A DNA stretch of 64,000 bases from Eudorina sp. 2006-703-Eu-15 (taxonomy: Eukaryota > Chlorophyta > Chlorophyceae > Chlamydomonadales > Volvocaceae). The stretch spans positions 948,898 to 1,012,897 of the forward strand of contig BDSI01000025.1 in NCBI GenBank assembly GCA_003117195.1, given 5' to 3'. Made by a program: the position numbers and the translations under genes. The notes beneath the pieces were generated by a model. It searched no databases. It was not told the DNA's origin and saw nothing but the letters and a program-made list of their open reading frames with translations. Below are positions 22,615 through 33,703 of this stretch, one piece after another. How positions within the stretch are numbered: position 1 is the first letter of the stretch; every line of letters starts with the position of its first letter.

Positions 22615-25310
22615 TCAGAAATGTATGCCCCATGCCCCTCTACACCGCCCTGCCGCCCGATGACACTGTCCCTGGGGATCCGGCGGGATACCCGCTGCCT
22701 GCATTTGGGCCTCCACCCACAGCCGCACCCCCTCGGCCATTGCAACCTTCCTCGCCCGCTGCCAGTCGACCGTGCTGCCCATCTCAAGGAGACGCTGCAG
22801 CTGCTGCGGACTGCACCCACGCTTGAGGGCCCTGTTGAAGGTCTCCCCGGCCGGGTCCCAGGGGCAGCCGAACTGCCGCAGGTAGGTCAGCGTGAGCAGG
22901 TCGCCGGAGCAGGCTACCTTCATGTCACCTTCATAGTGCTGCTTGCACGGGCGCAGGGCGTAGGGCATGAAAGGCATGAGGGTGAGGCGTCAGACGGCTG
23001 CGTGTCACGACCTCATACACACACACATATTTGTCCGCAGTGGGAAAGTGACTGGGTGGGCATCGGGTTTAGTGGCCGTGGCGTTCGGTTCGCAGTGCAC
23101 TGGGCCAGCATGGAAATTCACGTCCGTGCACGCGACTGGGTAGTCACCCCCACAATAGGTATAAAACAGGTATAAAACAATAGCCGGGCAGACGTTGAGC
23201 TGTTCTCTTAAAAAGCTGTGAAGTACATGCGCACAGCAACAACACACCTGCATCGGGCAGCCCTCGGCCGCAAGCATCTCCAGGAGAGGAACACCGCCAG
23301 ATACAATCGCAGCCTTGAATGTGCCCCGGGCCCAGGGGCAGCCCCGCTCCCGCAGCCACCGCATCAGCTCCACGCTGCCTGATGCGGCCGCGTATCGCGT
23401 CAGTTCGGCCCCCTCCTGCCGCAGCGCCTCCTCGCCCTCCGGCCCCGCCTCGGGCTCCGCCATCCACTGCAGCACGTGCAGGTGGCCGTTCCTGGCGGCC
23501 TCAATGGCAGCAAACATCGTCAGGCGACCGCCCAGGGCCTTGAGCTCCATCATCAGGTCAAGGTTGCCCTTGGACGCGGCCTCGCAGATACTGTCCTCAA
23601 GATGCTGCATATCCAGCAGACCGTTATCCAGGAGGTATGCTAAGACGGGTGTGTTATGCGCCCGTATCACGGTTGAGATAAATCGGCTCACGGTGCCAAC
23701 TCTGGCCAAGATTCCCCGCTGATGCAGCAGCTGCACGCGCTCCACGGCATCCGGCCCAGTCTCCAGCACCGTCCGTACCAGGGAATGGACGTGCCACCGA
23801 GTGATGGCCCCGCCGGTCTGCTCCTCCAGCCACGCCAGCTTGGCCCGCCAGTCGGGTGTGGGACTGAAAAAGGCATATCCAAAGTTGTCTGCGCCAGAAG
23901 ATAAGGGCCGGCTGCCGAAAAGTGTGGGAAGCACCCGCTGAAGGGAAGGCAGGTCCAAGCCCAGGATGGCGGACGACAACAGCTCCGAAAAGGCTGCCTC
24001 ATCACCGTCGGGCAGCTCGCATCCCTTCAGGAGCCACTCCCCGAGGTCGACGTGACCGTTCTTGAAGGCAGCGCACACCGCCTCGTATGGTACCGGTGTT
24101 TCATCTGCCAGCAGCTCCTCACAGACAGCCCGGTGGCCTCCGCCAGCGGCAGCGATGCACGCTTTGCCCGAGTACAGCCGACGATTGGGACTGCCCAGCT
24201 GGAGGAGCCAACGCACGATGTGGAGGTGACCGGACCTTGTAGCTGAAGTAATCATGGTCTCGATTAAACCCGAACTCCAGGGGACCATGTCGTGCAGCCA
24301 CTGGCACACCTCCAGGGAGCCGCCCGAAGCTGCGTGTTCGAACAGCTCGCCGAACAACAGCGCGCAGCCTGCCGCCCCGTGGGCAACCTGCAGGTTCGAC
24401 AGCACGCTGCTGCGGGCCGTGAGGGCGAGAAGCTGGCGCCGCTGATCCCGAGTCATGTCCCGGGCTGAGTCCGGCCTGCCCCAGCGCCACGCGAACGCGT
24501 GATGCGGCACCGGCTGGGACAGCCGGACGACGGTGCAGCCCTGGAAGTGCCTCGCCGCTGCTTTGTTGAGCAATTTAAGGGTGCAAACGGCCTCATTTTC
24601 TGCAAGGTTTTCTGCAACACGGTCCAGAATATCAGACGGCAGGTCAGCCCAACCCCGACCAACTTGCTGATCGAGCAACTTCATCATTCAATCAAACCGG
24701 TATTTTAGCTGGTCTATGAAAGGTCGCCCGTCTTTGAGTCGCAAATGTAAACACCGTTCATATACAGAAATGCAGTAAACGCAAGGAAACTAGGAATCGA
24801 AGTAACATTTCACTTGGAAAACGCAAGGATATCGTACGATCCTTCAAGTTGAATGCTAGGGCATGCCGTACCGACACGGCTCGCCGTGGATTGCCCCATT
24901 TCGCCCGTTCAATTACAAGACGCATGATACTTTACCAGGCCACGTTGGCACAACTTTGATGTGCAGTGTTTCGTAGCACTGCCGTCCATTTCCAACTCCA
25001 TACCGAGCCCATGTCCACGTTATGTCCCCCCATTAAGACTCCCAGCTGCCGCCTTGACCTTGGCCTGGTACCGACCACCCGCCTCATCTTCCCCCTCGGC
25101 CTTCTGCATCCCCGCCTTCTCTTCCCCCTCCAGCTGCCCAATGCATCCCGCCTATGACGAGATCGAAGTGCATCGGAATTCAGGAGGTGCTAAAACCTGA
25201 GCAGCGGCCCGGACGAAGGACGACACCAGCAGCCGAACAAGACGGAGCGAACCCATTCCACCGCATACACCAACGTCATCACGAGCAGCGGCAGCAGCGC
25301 GTATCTCTGT
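22030..25310. repeat. segmental duplication, unit B
   Basis: This is the second copy of the unit described at 18230-21545. It carries about 250 bp of extra sequence upstream of the gene (about 24905-25155) that unit A lacks, which may be an insertion in B or a deletion in A. Coding parts are visibly more conserved than flanks. Confidence 0.7.
22615..24687 (-). CDS. F-box-like/ankyrin-repeat protein, copy B
   Basis: Two minus-strand exons, 24687-23248 and 22938-22615, join in phase 0 (CAG|GTGTGT donor) to 587 residues. The start MMKLLDQQVGRGWADLPSDI gives the same F-box-like N terminus as copy A. The ankyrin-like repeats follow in the same order (GHLHIVRWLLQLGSPN, DLGEWLLKGCELPDGDEAAF, GHLHVLQWMAEPEAGPEGEE, LLEMLAAEGCPMQ, then LLTLTYLRQFGCPWDPAGET after the intron). 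It reads past the position where copy A stops, ending MQAAGIPPDPQGQCHRAAGR plus 12 residues. Intron position and phase are identical in both copies. Roughly four residues in five agree by eye, so both look selected as proteins. An ancestral role as an SCF adaptor is inferred from the domain pair only. Confidence 0.78.
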
Positions 25311-25860
25311 CGGGGACGTTCAGGAAAGAGTCCAGGCGCGTAGCGGCGGCAGCAGCGCCGTCCCGCTGTCGTACTGCGGACCGCCTCCCGCGTCGCCCTG
25401 ACCAGACCTCGCCCCGGACCTGCACAAGCGAAAGCCTAGCTGCCCCGTAAGGCCACCCGCCACCCACACCCGCCCCAGCGCCAAGGTACACACAGCAACC
25501 CTTCACACAGCAACCCGCGTGAAGAAGATAACTCCGAACAGGGGGATGTGCCGAATATGCAAGCGTCCGAACCCCGCACCGCCGTAGAGCCGTCGTGCTC
25601 CACCTCTGATTGTTGTCACACACCGTACATGACCGTACACCCTAGAAGCCCGTACTACAACGAGCAAAGGGGGCTACCGTACCATGGCAAGAATTCGTAG
25701 ACATATACAAACGGTTGGGGAGGTACATATCACATCTGGTCATGCTAAACAAACCACAAACCATCAAAAGCCTCGAACAGCCTCATAGACCGAGAATCTT
25801 GACGACGGCTAGGCGCCCAGCCGGAGGCTGCAGCACATGACCGCCCAGAACCCGGGTGCG

Positions 25861-26034
25861 GTTACGTCCCAGAGCCTGGCTCGGGTGCGGTTACGTCCCA
25901 GAGCCTGGCTCGGGTGCGGTTACGTCCCAGAGCCTGGCTCGGGTGCGGTTACGTCCCAGAGCCTGGCTCGGGTGCGGTTACGTCCCAGAGCCTGGCTCGG
26001 GTGCGGTTACGTCCCAGAGCCTGGCTCGGGTGCG
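25861..26034. repeat. 29-bp minisatellite, six perfect copies
   Basis: Six head-to-tail copies of a 29-bp unit with core CAGAGCCTGGCTCGGGTGCG follow each other with essentially no variation. Because 29 is not a multiple of 3 and the unit has no stop in any frame, all three forward frames are open. The core contains the palindrome-like GAGCCTGGCTC. Copy identity implies recent expansion. Confidence 0.97.
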
Positions 26035-27275
26035 GATACGACCCCCGTCGCGGTGGACACTGGACAGCGCCAGACCGCACCATACGACCGGAACGGATGC
26101 AACAATCAATCAAACACAACGGCCACGTCCACATAACAATTACCCGTCACATCGCCGGGATGCGTCAAACAGCACTGGACACCAAGACACCGGCGGCCGA
26201 CCGACCGCGGGCCGGCCCGCACCACGTTGTCATGCGCTCATGCCACGCCGCTCCTCCCCCTACAACCGATTTCAGGGAGCTCCTCGCAGAGGGCGCTTCA
26301 AACAAACTACACACAGACACCCAATGAGTATTGCAGCGTCTGCCATCGGATGCACGCAGGAGCTGACCATAATCTGCACATGGATCCAATGACGTGTATT
26401 GTTGTATGTCGTACTGTATCATAGTCGTACGGGACCTACGGGGCCTACGCTTCTGTTCTCCCGAGTATCACCGCCGCCCCCATCCGGTGCCTCTCAACCC
26501 GGCGCCATCCGGCAATCGGCGCCATCCGGCAATCCGCACCTGAGGACGTCGACAACACGTGTGGCGCATCCCCCTCCTTTCTGGCGCATCCCCGATCAGA
26601 CGCACCCGGGCACCTGCTGCGCCCGACTGGGGAGGTTGCTGACTGCCGCTGCCCCAGTTCAACACCCGTTTCTTCTCCACCTTTGCAAAACCCACCTAGC
26701 ACCACCACCACCGCCGCCAGCGCCAGCGCCGGCACACCGAGTTGCCCCTCCGCGCCCGCGGCCTGCGCCCCGCCGTCTCTCGTCGTCGCACTCGTCCCTC
26801 CAACCACTGCTGCCGCACCGCCCGCCCGCGTGAGGACCCCCTGCCGCCCACCCGCCCGCGCACCCACCCACCCATGCGTTCGCGATCGGGCGGGCGAGGT
26901 GAGGTGAGGTGGCTCAGCCCGGGAGATGCAAACCCGGGGGACCCTGCGGTGGGACCCTCCTTCCTTGACCCCGTTTGCGTTCGCGTCACCTCAACGGGGG
27001 GAGGCCGCAACGGGCCCCACATGGTGCCCACTCCACCTCCACACACGGCGGTCGGGGTTCCCCCTTCCCCCCGGAACAAACGGCCGCGCGCAGGCAAGCA
27101 AGCCTACAAGCCTACGACAACAACACCACGTTCACCGTTTACGCCGTCACATCGCGGGGTCCAGGTACCGGCGTTGCGGGAAACACACAAGCGCACAAAC
27201 GAACACATGGTGCACTCTTGGGGTTTATAGGGAGACGCGCATCCGTGCACACCAGGAGGCGCCGCACACACCGTG

Positions 27276-27340
27276 GGTATAGGAACTTGGTGGACGTATT
27301 CAAGCTGCGCTGCTGCTGCTGCTGCCAGAGAGCAAAGGTC
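27276..27340 (-). repeat. dispersed repeat copy (related to 50660-50715)
   Basis: Read on the minus strand, this segment matches 50660-50715: a CTGGCAGCAGCGCAG-like body followed by a TTCCTATA-like end. Shorter relatives occur at 50545-50572 and 126-158. The internal (CTG)n has expanded in this copy. The identity of the family is unknown. Confidence 0.5.
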
Positions 27341-28580
27341 CGGTGGAAATTCAGCTGTACCAGGATACACACCGGGAAGTGGGGCACACACACACGCCAA
27401 ACCACACACACGCCAAACCACACACGACTGCAGACAGGGCATGCGCACCAGAGGGCTGCGATGGGACGAGCACACCGCATCGCATCACCCCACATCGCAG
27501 CACACCACATCGCAGCACACCACATCACAAAACGTAACGTCACACCCATACATCAACATCACATAACACCTAGTGGAAAACCTAATCCCACGACCGACCG
27601 ACCGACCGGAGAGCCGCAGGTGGACGCTCCGGGCGCGACAGCGGCTGTGCAAGCGGCATGGCCCAATTGAAGTGCCGCCTGTCTATCTGTCTGTCCGTCT
27701 ATCTGCCGCCTGTCCGTCTATCTACATATCTGCCTGTCTGTCTGGAAAGAATGATCCTCTTCCCTTATGTACCTCTGTTTTGACAGCTTGCTCTCTCAAC
27801 CCCGCGACCGATGCTCGCGACCGATGCGGCAGCGCGCAATGGAGCCGCTGCCGCCGCATCGGTCGCGTCCAGAGCCACACCATGACTAGACACCACACAC
27901 GGATTGACGTATACCTGACCAGAACAGCACCTTCCCTCCGCCCCCACGAACCCGCAGGTGCGCCGTAGCGGAACCCCCGAGGCCGCGCGGCAGACCGCCA
28001 AAGAAGCGGACAGGCCCCCCGGCCCTATCCCGGGCCGATCTGCATGTGGGTTTCACTCACTGCTGACAGCAGCGCGGCGTCGCGCGCACCGCGCATTGAT
28101 CCGCTCCACAAGGTATCTGTCTCGACGCCGCGGGCCCGGGGGGGGGGGGAGGATGCTGCCGTTGGTCCGCCGTTGGTCGACCCAACCCTATTGCACTGCT
28201 TACTTCGAACGATGAGAGGGGGGCGCACATCGCTCTCTCTCTCTCTCTCTTCCTCGACCCGTTTCTCTCTCTTTCGCTTGCTTGCTCTCACCCACCGACG
28301 GATTCGCTCCACTCGCGCCCTCACCAATGCACACAAAGTCCGCTACCTGTCGCCCTCCGCACACATGGGCGCGCGGGCGGGCGGATTTCTTTCCTAAACA
28401 CCCAAACATGCGCCAGCAGCGCCAGCACCAGCACCAGCCCCACCACCATCAGGGGCACACGAACTGTTGCTGTTGCCGATTGACGCTATCAACGCCAATT
28501 TAAAAGGAATGATACACATCATCAGGAATGGAAGGGAATGCCGCAAGCTCTGCCCCTAGAGCCGCTCCCTCGCTGTGCTC

Positions 28581-31128
28581 CTAGTGCTGGAAGAAGAAGG
28601 CGAGGGTGATGAGGGCCACCACCACCAGGAAAGAGTAGCCCATGTACTTGGAGGGCGTGTTGTAGTACTCGGCGCCCAGGCCGGCCCCCGGCACGGTGCT
28701 GATGCCCGACAGGAACGCCTGGCGGCGGCGGAAGGGGGCGCAGGGGGACCGCGCGAGAGAGAGGGAGAGAGAGAGAGTCTGAGAGAACGAGGAAGAAAGA
28801 TTAAGCTGGGGTGGGTGGTCGGTGTGTGGTCGGCGGGTACCGGTAGTCGGTCAGGCTGACGGGCCGGCAGCAGCGCGGCGTCGCGGGAGGTGCGCGGCAG
28901 GAAGGCCGGGGGCGCAGCGCAGGGGGCTCTCACGGCGAGGAAAGCCGGAAACGCGACAGATGCGACGCGAGAGATGGGACGGCGCGGCTCCCTCCCCGTC
29001 TGCAACCCTGCTCCCCACCCCCACCCCCCGCGTCTCCCTTCCCTCGACACACGGCAGCCAACCCATGTGCCCGCGGCCTTTCGCCGGGAGCAGCGCAGCT
29101 CAGCTGCCCAGGTCCGACGCTGACTGCATATGCACCGGCCTCGGCCAAACAGACAGCAATCCAGAGCCCAGGGCCCCGGGCTCGCGCTGCGCCGCCGGCC
29201 CTTCACTGTCCAGCTCGCGTACCCCAGCGACCCTCCTCTTAACCCCCCCTGGCCGCCAGCAGCCCCGTCCTCTGGTGTCCCTGGCCCCCTCCGGCCACCC
29301 CCTACCAGGTAATTATCCCTGGCCCCCTCAAACCCCCCACCTGATACGCCGGGTCCAGGTAGTTGTCCCTGGCCCCCTCCCGCACACTCGACAGGTACTT
29401 CTCCGTGGGGAGCACCTCCTGCGGCAGCTTGAACAGCGGGTTGGACACGAACACCAGCGCCGGGTGCCGCTGGCCGTCGTACGTCTGGACCTGCGGAGGA
29501 GGGCCGGCAGCGGCAAGGGGAGGGGAAGACGAAGGCACGGGCGCGGGGGGTCATAGGAAATAGGTAGACATAAATATACTTGGGGGGCATGTCGCATGTG
29601 TGGTGTGTGTCTAGCGAGGTGTGGTGTGGGGGCCCCATGCGTGGTAACGTGGTAACGTGGTGTCTGGTATGCGATATGGCCGTCGTCCCCATTACGGTAC
29701 CGGTACGTTGGTGCGGCGCTCAACACGGGGGGGGGGGGTAATGGGCTTCCGTGCGCTGCTTGCCGCGCAGCGCCGGCTGACAGCTGAACCCCACAGGGTC
29801 GCGAACCTCCCCCCAACCCCGGGGAAGAGGGACATGGACGGCCCCCCGGGACGGCCCCCCGGGGATGTGCGAGATTGAACAAATGCACGTGTACTGTGTG
29901 TGCTCGGGACCCGCAGCGGGAGGGGACCCGCGCGGGGCCCAGGGCGCGCACCCACGTGAGGGGAGGGGCGTGGGCTGGCGGGTCGAGCCAACCCGGGGCG
30001 GAAGCGCCCTGTCCCCGAGGGGTCTGTGATTCTGTGTGCCAGCCGAGCACATGCGCGCATCCGGCGCCCCGGCAGCTACCTGCACCTCCTGCACCACGTA
30101 GCCGCCCTCCCGTTTCGACAGCTTGTCGAAATCCTCCTTCGTCACGCGGTACAGCACGCCGTGCACCCTGCCGTCGTACGGCACGAAGCGGGGCTCCTCC
30201 TGTGAGGACGCGCGGGGGGAGGGGGAAAGGGGGGTGTAGGTCTGTTGGACGTGTAATGCTGACCGCGCAGTACCGGGCCCCCCCTGGGTGCGGCGCGCTA
30301 TTCCTCGGCGTCACGCAGGCGTCCCAGGCGCGGCGCAGCCGCCTGGTGCTTGGCACCGCATCAACAAGCTCCAGGAGAGCGGGAACGCGGGGGCTGCGGC
30401 CCTGCGGACCCCAACCCCTACCTCCATCCCCGCTCACATTCGTGTGCGCCGCGGCGCTGTCGTCCGCCCGCTCCAGGGTAGCGTACCCTCCCTGGTGTTT
30501 GAACACAAGCCGCACCGCCGGGTCCACAACGAACGCGGGGTCTCGACTGAGGGGAGACCAGGGGCGAGAGGGGGCGAGGGGGCGATTTGACATTGTTGAT
30601 GTTAAAAGTGTATCCGCACTGCAAGTGCTAATGCTCAAGTGTACCCGCACTGCGAGGCCACGAGTCTGTGACGAGTTGACCCAGATCAACAATTATGGTC
30701 CCAGCATTTCCCAGCGGTCTGCCAAGCGTTTTGGACAGCCACGGGCGGGGGACGTCGCAGCTTTTGACACCCGTGGTGCCGAGCGGCCCGCAGTCGCTCC
30801 TTGCAAGGGAGGGCGCATTCCCGTCGGGCCACCCTGCCTCGAGTTCTCCCTCCCTGGGGTTATCTCCCTCTCTCTTTCCCTCACTGGCAGACCCTCGAGA
30901 CCGCCCAGCCTCCAGATTTAAAGGACCGCGGTAAGATGGTCCGCTCGCAACCTGGAACCCCTGGCTCACGAGTCCCTAGTGAGGGCGCTGCCCGCAGCTG
31001 CCCGCCCTGCCTTACCTCAGCACACGCACGTCTCGTCGCACGAGGGTCAAGAAATTCATGTTGGCTCCGTAAGAAAACGTGACAACTGTGTTGGCTTCTG
31101 GCTGTGAGAGCTGTGGCAGCCGGGGCAT
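28581..31128 (-). CDS. gamma-glutamylcyclotransferase/AIG2-like protein with C-terminal membrane anchor
   Basis: Five minus-strand exons, 31128-31016, 30546-30438, 30199-30080, 29490-29341 and 28718-28581, join in frame to 209 residues. The family signature is complete. Residues 18-25 give FSYGANMN, the substrate-loop YGSN-type motif. Then come DPAVRLVFKHQGGYATLE, VHGVLYRVTKEDFDKLSKRE and GGYVVQEV, with Glu105 as the probable catalytic acid. Enzymes of this group release 5-oxoproline from gamma-glutamyl compounds. The last exon adds a short linker and a single hydrophobic helix at about 191-207 (YSFLVVVALITLAFFF) that ends two residues before the stop, as in tail-anchored proteins. That is unusual, since GGCT/GGACT enzymes are normally soluble. 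Upstream in-frame Met codons exist, but 31128 is the start closest to the conserved fold. Confidence 0.82.
29262..29372. repeat. partial duplication of the exon 4/intron 4 boundary
   Basis: TCCCTGGCCCCCTC occurs three times at short intervals (about 29277, 29315 and 29366). Two of the copies also share CCAGGTAGTTG or CCAGGTAATTA just before it. The copy nearest 29366 belongs to exon 4 of the GGCT-like gene; the others lie in the intron. They look like local duplications of exon 4 sequence. Confidence 0.7.
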
Positions 31129-31971
31129 AGCGTTCAGCACCTGGTGACTGACCGCCGAAGGCGACGCGGGGGACCGTAAATTGTCGCGTCCGTCGCCAGA
31201 CGACCCATCAGCGCTCCTTTGTGCTCGCTCGTCATGGCGTTCGCGGTCCGCCACTTCTGAGGTGGCCTCGCCCTGGGTAACTGCCGCTGGCTGAGTCGGA
31301 GGTGCGATGGACGCCTGTCCTGGCGCTCGCGCTGACTGTTCTTTTCCGTGCTTCGTACTCCCATCCCGCCATGATAACAAGCCCGGCCAAGCCCAAGCGG
31401 ATGCTGCCCGCCCGAGGGACCGACCACGATGAGCCCAAGCTGAACAATTCCGAAGAGGTGTGCGTGCTTCGCCGTGCAGGCAATCTTTACCAGAGTAATG
31501 CCTGCTCCTTGCTCTGCACTGCCGCGTCACGTCCATGGACTAAAGATGTAGGAAAATAAGCCCTCGACGAGCCACAAAAGGGATGTCCGTCGCCCAATTA
31601 CACTGATTCTTTAATTATGAAGAATGAAACAGATGCCAAGGTTTGCAGCTGGTGCAAGGTTGAATTCAAGTCCGACTGGTGGCTGGTCGAAGGAGGATTA
31701 CAGACACAAAGGCATCGCATGCTAGCTTGACCAAAAATGCAGTATGGGAAAGAAAGAAGGCAAGGAGTGTCAGCACGAGTCAACGTTATTATATTGCCAC
31801 CTTTGATGACGTCGTTGTCGACGACGCCGTACTGCTTTCCATCCCTCCTACTGGATCAAACGTTAAATCGAAACGCGGCATCGATCTGTAGATTCCTGTG
31901 ACCCACAAACGTGCATATCCTTTACAAACGCAACTGGAAAGACTTCCGAAACGGTGTCGGTCGGATTCGTC
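31129..31971. other. divergent promoter region between the GGCT-like and GrpE genes
   Basis: The two genes start back to back, 843 bp apart. GC content falls toward the GrpE side (31560-31960). I see no further gene. A frame continues upstream of the GGCT-like start but is not conserved in family pattern. No clear TATA box was identified for either gene. Confidence 0.5.
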
Positions 31972-33378
31972 ATGAGTGTCCCAGTGCTAAGTCATTATGG
32001 AAAGACATTATTACAGAAATGCATTCTAGGCACATCAATTCAAAAATTGCCTCTGGGCGCGTGTGCCTTACTTGGGCGACCCAATTTGCTTCGGACCGGC
32101 CTGTGGGCGCGCTCCTTTGCGACAGACCAGAAGCAGGACGCGCAAGCAGCGACGATTGGCGCAGCGGCCGATGAGGGTATCCCCGGATCCAGCCCCGCGG
32201 CCGACGCCGGTGCGGCCGACACGCCTGCCGATTCTGAACCCTCAAACCAGGATCTGATCGCCCAGATGAAGGCAAAGGATGAGCAGACGACCAAGCTCAC
32301 TCAGCAGGCAGGAAACCGTGTGCGCATTAAGATGAGCACCACACGACTTGTTTTCGGTTGCAGACATCCATTCGCCATACTGACAGGTGGAGACGCTCAC
32401 TGATAGCCTCAAACGCACCTTAGCCGACATGGAGAACTTGCGAGCGAGAACAGCGCGCGAGGTGGACGTCAGCAAAAAGTTTGCGATTCAGGTGCAGTAA
32501 CGGTTAACGGTGGGCGTGCTGACGCTGTGCCATGGAAGTTTGGGCCGGCCCATTGAATGACGGATGTCGATGCATGCTGTTCAGAACCTGGAGTGAAGAG
32601 GCTAGGGTCATGAAGACTGCATGACCTAGGCTAGGGTCATGACACGTGTATTTACCAGGGCTAGGGCCATGACACGCGTATGACACGTGCAAAACCCAAC
32701 CCAAATGTGAGTATCCAATTGATCGACTGTCGCAGGGCTTCGTGAAAGCGCTCCTGGATGTACCTGATAATCTCGAACGCGCAGCTGGGGTCGTCCCGAC
32801 AGACGTGCTCAAGGAGGGGTCGGACGTGTCGGCCGAAAAGCTGCGGAATCTGCTGTCGGGTCTGCTCGAGGGCGTGCGCGCAACGGAGAGCATCATGATG
32901 AAGGTATCGTAGGGGCAATTGCTGGTCGTTGCTGATTACATCATGTGCAAGGCCGAGAGTCCCAATCGGACGATACGACGTCCTTTAGGTGCATTTTTAT
33001 ATACACACGTCCTCCTTGCGACAGGTTCTCAAGCAGCACGGCGTGGAGCGGTACGACCCTTCGGGACAGCCCTTCGACCCTAACTTGCACAACGCCCTTT
33101 TCGACGTGCCTGACCCCTCCAAGGAAAACAACACCATAGCCATCGTCACCAAGGTAGGCAGATGCAAACCGTATTTATACATCAGGGAACCGGAATGCCG
33201 GGAGTCAGCTTGCTAGCAGGGAAAGTGTACGCCGCGCGCCTTTGGCGCAAGCAATCCTTCTGGTGACAACTAACTGCGTCGACAATGCCGATTTCAATCC
33301 CCACAGAAAGGTTACAAGTTAAACGACCGCGTGATACGACCAGCGGAGGTCGGCGTCGTCCGAAACGTCACGTCATAG
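31972..33378 (+). CDS. MGE1: GrpE nucleotide exchange factor, mitochondrial type
   Basis: Five exons: 31972-32319, 32387-32491, 32736-32903, 33025-33153 and 33307-33378 (TAG), 273 residues. GrpE dimers release ADP from Hsp70 and so drive its folding and import cycle. The N terminus is basic and hydrophobic and ends in LWARSFATDQ, a typical mitochondrial presequence end. The conserved parts are the long coiled coil with ADMENLRARTAREVDVSKKF, then GFVKALLDVPDNLERA, then the beta domain with QPFDPNLHNALFDVPDPSKE and GYKLNDRVIRPAEVGV. The end of exon 1 is uncertain: a canonical GT donor gives 32319, whereas a GC donor (CAG|GCAGGA) at 32307 would remove four residues (AGNR) and give a cleaner heptad pattern. 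Mitochondrial rather than plastid location is inferred from the presequence only. Confidence 0.88.
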
Positions 33379-33703
33379 TTGGCTCAAGTTGAGAGCTGTA
33401 CGCAGGTGATGACGTTCAGAGCGATAAGTTGCCTATCTCAGGATCTAATGAATCACGCCAATCGGCGTGACATGTTGCTATCGATAGCTCTATGCATGTT
33501 GGCAGCGAGACTGCTGCGAAGGCGACCAGTTGAAGCAATCAATCGTAGATGTCGTTCGCCCAATCGCATGTAGGCGAGGCCGCTAACGGAGACAGCCACG
33601 GGCCCCAGATCCAGCCACGACACTGCTGCCGTGTGGGTCAGCGTACGTACGTGACGCGAGGGAGCAAGCGCTGCTGACGAGGATGATCAGCATGGGACGC
33701 CTT
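33379..33703. other. convergent intergenic region GrpE/cyclin B
   Basis: The 325 bp between two convergent stop codons hold both 3' UTRs. I see no gene and no clear TGTAA signal in either direction. Confidence 0.5.

Larger units (their letters stand above)
24688..28580. other. gene-poor region between ankyrin copy B and the GGCT-like gene
   Basis: I find no gene here. The first 600 bp belong to the duplicated unit. Then come the 29-bp minisatellite, a CACATCGCAGCACAC tandem repeat (27478-27535), a dispersed-repeat copy at 27276-27340, CTGTC/TATCTGCC-type repeats (27675-27745), and a (CT)n block (28220-28275). Open frames on both strands are compositional. Confidence 0.5.
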
